A DNA stretch of 64,000 bases, from the NCBI RefSeq assembly GCF_020164745.1, contig NZ_JAIUGV010000003.1:186001-250000 (forward strand), written 5' to 3'. A program made the translations under genes and the position numbers. Shown one piece after another: positions 61,482 through 64,000 of this stretch (positions within the stretch are counted from its first letter, which is position 1; each line of letters opens with the position of its first letter). The notes beneath the pieces were generated by a model. It was not told the DNA's origin. It ran no database searches and worked only from the letters and a program-made list of their open reading frames with translations. This DNA comes from Mesorhizobium sp. ES1-4. GTDB lineage: Bacteria > Pseudomonadota > Alphaproteobacteria > Rhizobiales > Rhizobiaceae.

Positions 61482-62327
61482 CTACACGTCAGCCTTGAAC
61501 GTCTGCTTCTGCTGCCCAAGCCCCTCGATGCCAAGCTCAACAACGTCGCCCGCCTTCAAGAACACCGGCGGCTTCATGCCGAGCCCGACGCCGGGCGGGG
61601 TGCCGGTCGAAATAATGTCGCCGGGGTGCAGCGACATGAACTGACTGAGGTAGGAGACGAGATAGGCGACGCCATAGACCATGGTCTTGGTCGAGCCGTT
61701 CTGCATCGTCTTGCCGTTGACGGTCAGCCACATTTTGAGGTTCTGCGGATCGGCCACCTCATCCTTGGTCACGAGCCACGGGCCGGTGGGGCCGAACGTG
61801 TCGCAGCTCTTGCCCTTGGTCCACTGGCCCTGGCGCTCGGCCTGGAAAGCGCGTTCGGACACGTCGTGGGAGACGCAGTAGCCGGCGACGTGGTCGAGCG
61901 CATCGGCCTCGCTGACATATTTGGCGGTCTTGCCGATGACCACGCCGAGTTCGACCTCCCAGTCGGTCTTCTCGGAGCCGCGCGGGATCAGCACGTCATC
62001 GTCAGGGCCGACGATGGCCGAGCTTGCCTTCATGAAGATGATCGGTTCCGATGGCACGGTGGCTCCGGTCTCGGCTGCATGGTCGGAATAATTGAGACCG
62101 ATGCAGATGAACTTGCCGGTGCCCGCAACGCAGGCGCCAAGGCGCGGATTGCCGGAAACCGCCGGCAGGGACTTCACATCGAGCTTCGAAAGCATGTCCA
62201 GCGAGGCCGGATGGAGCACCGTGCCGGCAATGTCCGAAACATGGGCGGAGAGATCGCGGATCGTTCCATCCGCATCGAGCAGGCCGGGACGTTCGCGACC
62301 CACCTCGCCATAGCGCAGCAGTTTCAT
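61482..62327 (-). CDS. Fumarylacetoacetate-hydrolase-family protein (2,4-diketo-3-deoxy-sugar-acid hydrolase type)
   Basis: A 281 aa hydrolase of the FAH superfamily. The entry motif CIGLNYSDHAAE, metal-binding DWEVELGVVIG, HDVSERAFQAER and the late STGTPPGVGLGMKPP are intact. The length and motifs match the enzymes that cleave 2,4-diketo-3-deoxy-L-fuconate or -rhamnonate in non-phosphorylating sugar-acid routes. It follows an SDR dehydrogenase gene on the same strand by 25 bases, which fits the preceding step of that route. Other FAH-family substrates cannot be excluded. Confidence 0.85.
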   Translation of the reverse strand: MKLLRYGEVGRERPGLLDADGTIRDLSAHVSDIAGTVLHPASLDMLSKLDVKSLPAVSGNPRLGACVAGTGKFICIGLNYSDHAAETGATVPSEPIIFMKASSAIVGPDDDVLIPRGSEKTDWEVELGVVIGKTAKYVSEADALDHVAGYCVSHDVSERAFQAERQGQWTKGKSCDTFGPTGPWLVTKDEVADPQNLKMWLTVNGKTMQNGSTKTMVYGVAYLVSYLSQFMSLHPGDIISTGTPPGVGLGMKPPVFLKAGDVVELGIEGLGQQKQTFKADV

Positions 62328-62352
62328 CAGTTCTCTCCTCAGTCAGATTGGT

Positions 62353-63084
62353 TCAGATCGACCAGCCACCGTCGATATTATAGGCCTGCCCGGACGTATA
62401 GGTGGCGCCGGCTAGATAAACCGCGAGATCGGCAATTTCTTCCGGCGTGCCGAGCCGGCCCATCGGCTGGCGGGCGATGAAGGCGGCGCGGGCGGCGTCG
62501 TAGTCGCCCTGCGCATGCATGCGGTCCTGCAGCGACGGGCTTTCGACGGTGCCGGGGCAGATGGCGTTGCAGCGTATGCCCTTGCCGACATAATCGGCGG
62601 CGACCGCCTTGGTCAGGCCGATGACCGCTGCCTTGGTGACGCCATAGGCGAAGCGGTTCGGCACGCCCTTGGTCGAACTGGCCAGCGAGGCCATGTTGAT
62701 GATCGATCCGTCCCCGCGCTCCAGCATGCCGGGCAGCACCGCCCGGATGGTGCGGATCATGGCGCGCACGTTGAGATTGAAGGCGAAATCGAGGTCGGTG
62801 TCCTTCATCTCCAGGATAGAGCCTGAATGGACGAAGCCGGCGCAGTTGAACAGCACGTCGACGGCGCCGATCTCGGCAAAGGCGGCGTCGACCGCCTCGT
62901 CATTGAGCACGTCGACCTTGCGGGTCTTGATGCCCGCGGTCTTGGCGAGTTCCGCCAGCAGCGGCTCGTTGATGTCGGTGGCATGGACTGTGGCGCCAGC
63001 CTTGGCGAAAGCCAGCGCGCTTGCCTTGCCGATGCCTTGCGCCGCCGCCGTGATGACAACGACCTTGCCTGCCAGATCCGCCAT
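62353..63084 (-). CDS. SDR dehydrogenase (2-keto-3-deoxy-L-fuconate dehydrogenase-like)
   Basis: A 243 aa classical short-chain dehydrogenase. The cofactor motif reads VVITAAAQGIGKASA (TAxxxGIG), followed by NCAGF, the catalytic Ser in NMASLASS and YGVTK with Tyr and Lys. The SxxxR-rich loop (ICPGTVESPSLQDRM) and QPMGRLGTPEEIADLAVYL match the BDH2/DHRS6-like group that includes 2-keto-3-deoxy-L-fuconate dehydrogenases. With the FAH-family hydrolase downstream it makes two consecutive steps of a sugar-acid pathway. Confidence 0.87.
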   Translation of the reverse strand: MADLAGKVVVITAAAQGIGKASALAFAKAGATVHATDINEPLLAELAKTAGIKTRKVDVLNDEAVDAAFAEIGAVDVLFNCAGFVHSGSILEMKDTDLDFAFNLNVRAMIRTIRAVLPGMLERGDGSIINMASLASSTKGVPNRFAYGVTKAAVIGLTKAVAADYVGKGIRCNAICPGTVESPSLQDRMHAQGDYDAARAAFIARQPMGRLGTPEEIADLAVYLAGATYTSGQAYNIDGGWSI

Positions 63085-63273
63085 GCCTTTTTCCTCGCCT
63101 GCTTCGCGTAGATTTGCCTTTATCGGCGGCCGACGAAAGCGTCATGTGCCAGTCAGGCGCGATTGTGCGGCCTACGCCAGTTCACTGATAAAGATGTTTT
63201 TTCTCGGTAAAGAACATGCGCCCGAGCGTCAAGTCCGAACACGATCACCATTGCGGCAGCATGGAAATCTCGG

Positions 63274-64000
63274 TCAGTCGCCGTAAGGCACCCAGACGTT
63301 CTTCACCTCGATGGCGCGGCGCAGGAAGCCATCGCCGGCGGCTTCTTCCGAACCCCAGTCGAGGCTGCGGCCACCGCCGCTCCAGACGCGCTTCAGGTTG
63401 CCGATGGACTCGGCTTCCGCCTTGGCGCAGGTGTCGGCGTCAGTGAACAGCCAGAGTCCGTCGACATCGTCATGCCTGGCCAGCACGCCGGCAAGCTCGG
63501 CGCTGCGGCCGGTGACGATGTTGATGGCGCCGGACGGCACGTCGGAATATTCGATGACCTGGTAGAGATCGGTGGCGAGCAGCGGATATCGCTCGGAAGG
63601 CACGGCGACCACGGTGTTGCCCATGGCGAGCGCCGGAGCGATGAGCGAGATGAAACCGAGCAGCGGCTGATCGTCGGGGGCGACGATGCCCAACACCCCG
63701 ACCGGCTCATGCAGCGCCAGCGTGACGGCGCGAGCCGGCGGCTGGTGCACGCGGCCCTCGAACTTGTCGGCAAGACCGGCATAGAGGAAGAGACGCTCGA
63801 TCGACTGGTCGACCTCCTCGCGCGCGGCCTTCGCGGGCACGCCGGTCAGTTGGACAAGCCGGGCAGCGAATTCATCCGCGCGACCGGAAAGGTTCTCGGC
63901 CAGATAATAGAGCACCTGGGATCTGTTATAGGCGGTCGCTTCCGGCCAGGCCTTGCAGGCGCGGGCAGCGGAAACCGCATCGCGGATATCCTTGCGATTG
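63274..64000 (-). CDS. Aldehyde-dehydrogenase-fold protein, C-terminal part (cut by window end)
   Basis: The frame stays open through 64000, so the N-terminus lies outside. The visible 242 residues follow an ALDH pattern: ARACKAWPEATAYNRSQVLYY, then PVGVLGIVAPDDQPLLG, NTVVAVPSERYPLLATDLYQ and DVPSGAINIVTG. The segment ends soon after, without the LGGK-type motif and catalytic cysteine of an active ALDH. This is the layout of the second, degenerate ALDH domain in two-domain ALDH16-like proteins of rhizobia; the active first domain would lie upstream, outside the window. It is on the same strand as the sugar-acid genes, 189 bases away. Confidence 0.75.
   Translation of the reverse strand, partial: NRKDIRDAVSAARACKAWPEATAYNRSQVLYYLAENLSGRADEFAARLVQLTGVPAKAAREEVDQSIERLFLYAGLADKFEGRVHQPPARAVTLALHEPVGVLGIVAPDDQPLLGFISLIAPALAMGNTVVAVPSERYPLLATDLYQVIEYSDVPSGAINIVTGRSAELAGVLARHDDVDGLWLFTDADTCAKAEAESIGNLKRVWSGGGRSLDWGSEEAAGDGFLRRAIEVKNVWVPYGD

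Overview
The window looks like a stretch of chromosome from a Mesorhizobium-like alphaproteobacterium (Rhizobiales). The evidence is high-GC coding with strong third-position bias, a dense load of ABC uptake systems for amino acids and polyols, an arylamine N-acetyltransferase of the M. loti type, linked dapD/dapE and def/fmt/truA housekeeping genes, and two copies of an intergenic repeat that I recall as common in this group. I saw no rRNA, tRNA, CRISPR array, insertion sequence or prophage. The assignment rests on recognition, not on a search.

Layout. 0.1-3.3 kb: polar amino-acid type ABC transporter (binding protein, permease) with a PuuB/DadA-like FAD oxidase. 3.5-6.2 kb: diguanylate cyclase, pyrimidine 5'-nucleotidase and LOG-family protein, with a perfect 10-copy octamer array between the last two. 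6.3-17.3 kb: housekeeping block with dapD, a frameshifted and an intact DUF805 gene, a ketopantoate reductase homologue, dapE, truA, fmt, def and rmuC. A VapBC/FitAB-type toxin-antitoxin pair with its own palindromic operator separates fmt from def. 17.5-26.2 kb: single-gene units, including a sugE/gdx exporter preceded by what reads as a guanidine-II (mini-ykkC) riboswitch, two luciferase-like flavoenzymes around an arylamine N-acetyltransferase, and an inositol-monophosphatase family protein.

26.3-36.0 kb (minus strand) is the most interesting block. Six genes overlap head to tail: FAD subunit, fused [2Fe-2S]/molybdopterin hydroxylase, 6-hydroxynicotinate-reductase homologue, UPF0280, DUF1185 and a MarR regulator. 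A three-gene amino-acid-type ABC transporter follows on the same strand. It reads as an uptake, hydroxylation and ring-reduction route for an N-heterocyclic acid, possibly nicotinate. Nicotinamidase (pncA) is divergent from it, and pncB lies about 10 kb further on, beyond a complete livKHMGF transporter.

46-53 kb: a LysR regulator divergent from an agmatinase-family ureohydrolase, with a binding protein and two permeases but no ATPase, then a membrane protein and a MATE exporter. 53.2-61.5 kb: an AraC activator and a polyol ABC operon (binding protein, two permeases, MDR dehydrogenase, ATPase). A convergent pentulose kinase is translationally coupled to the remnant of a HAD phosphatase gene. 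61.5-64 kb: sugar-acid catabolism (FAH-family hydrolase, SDR dehydrogenase) resembling the non-phosphorylating L-fucose route, then the C-terminal part of an ALDH-fold protein cut by the window end.
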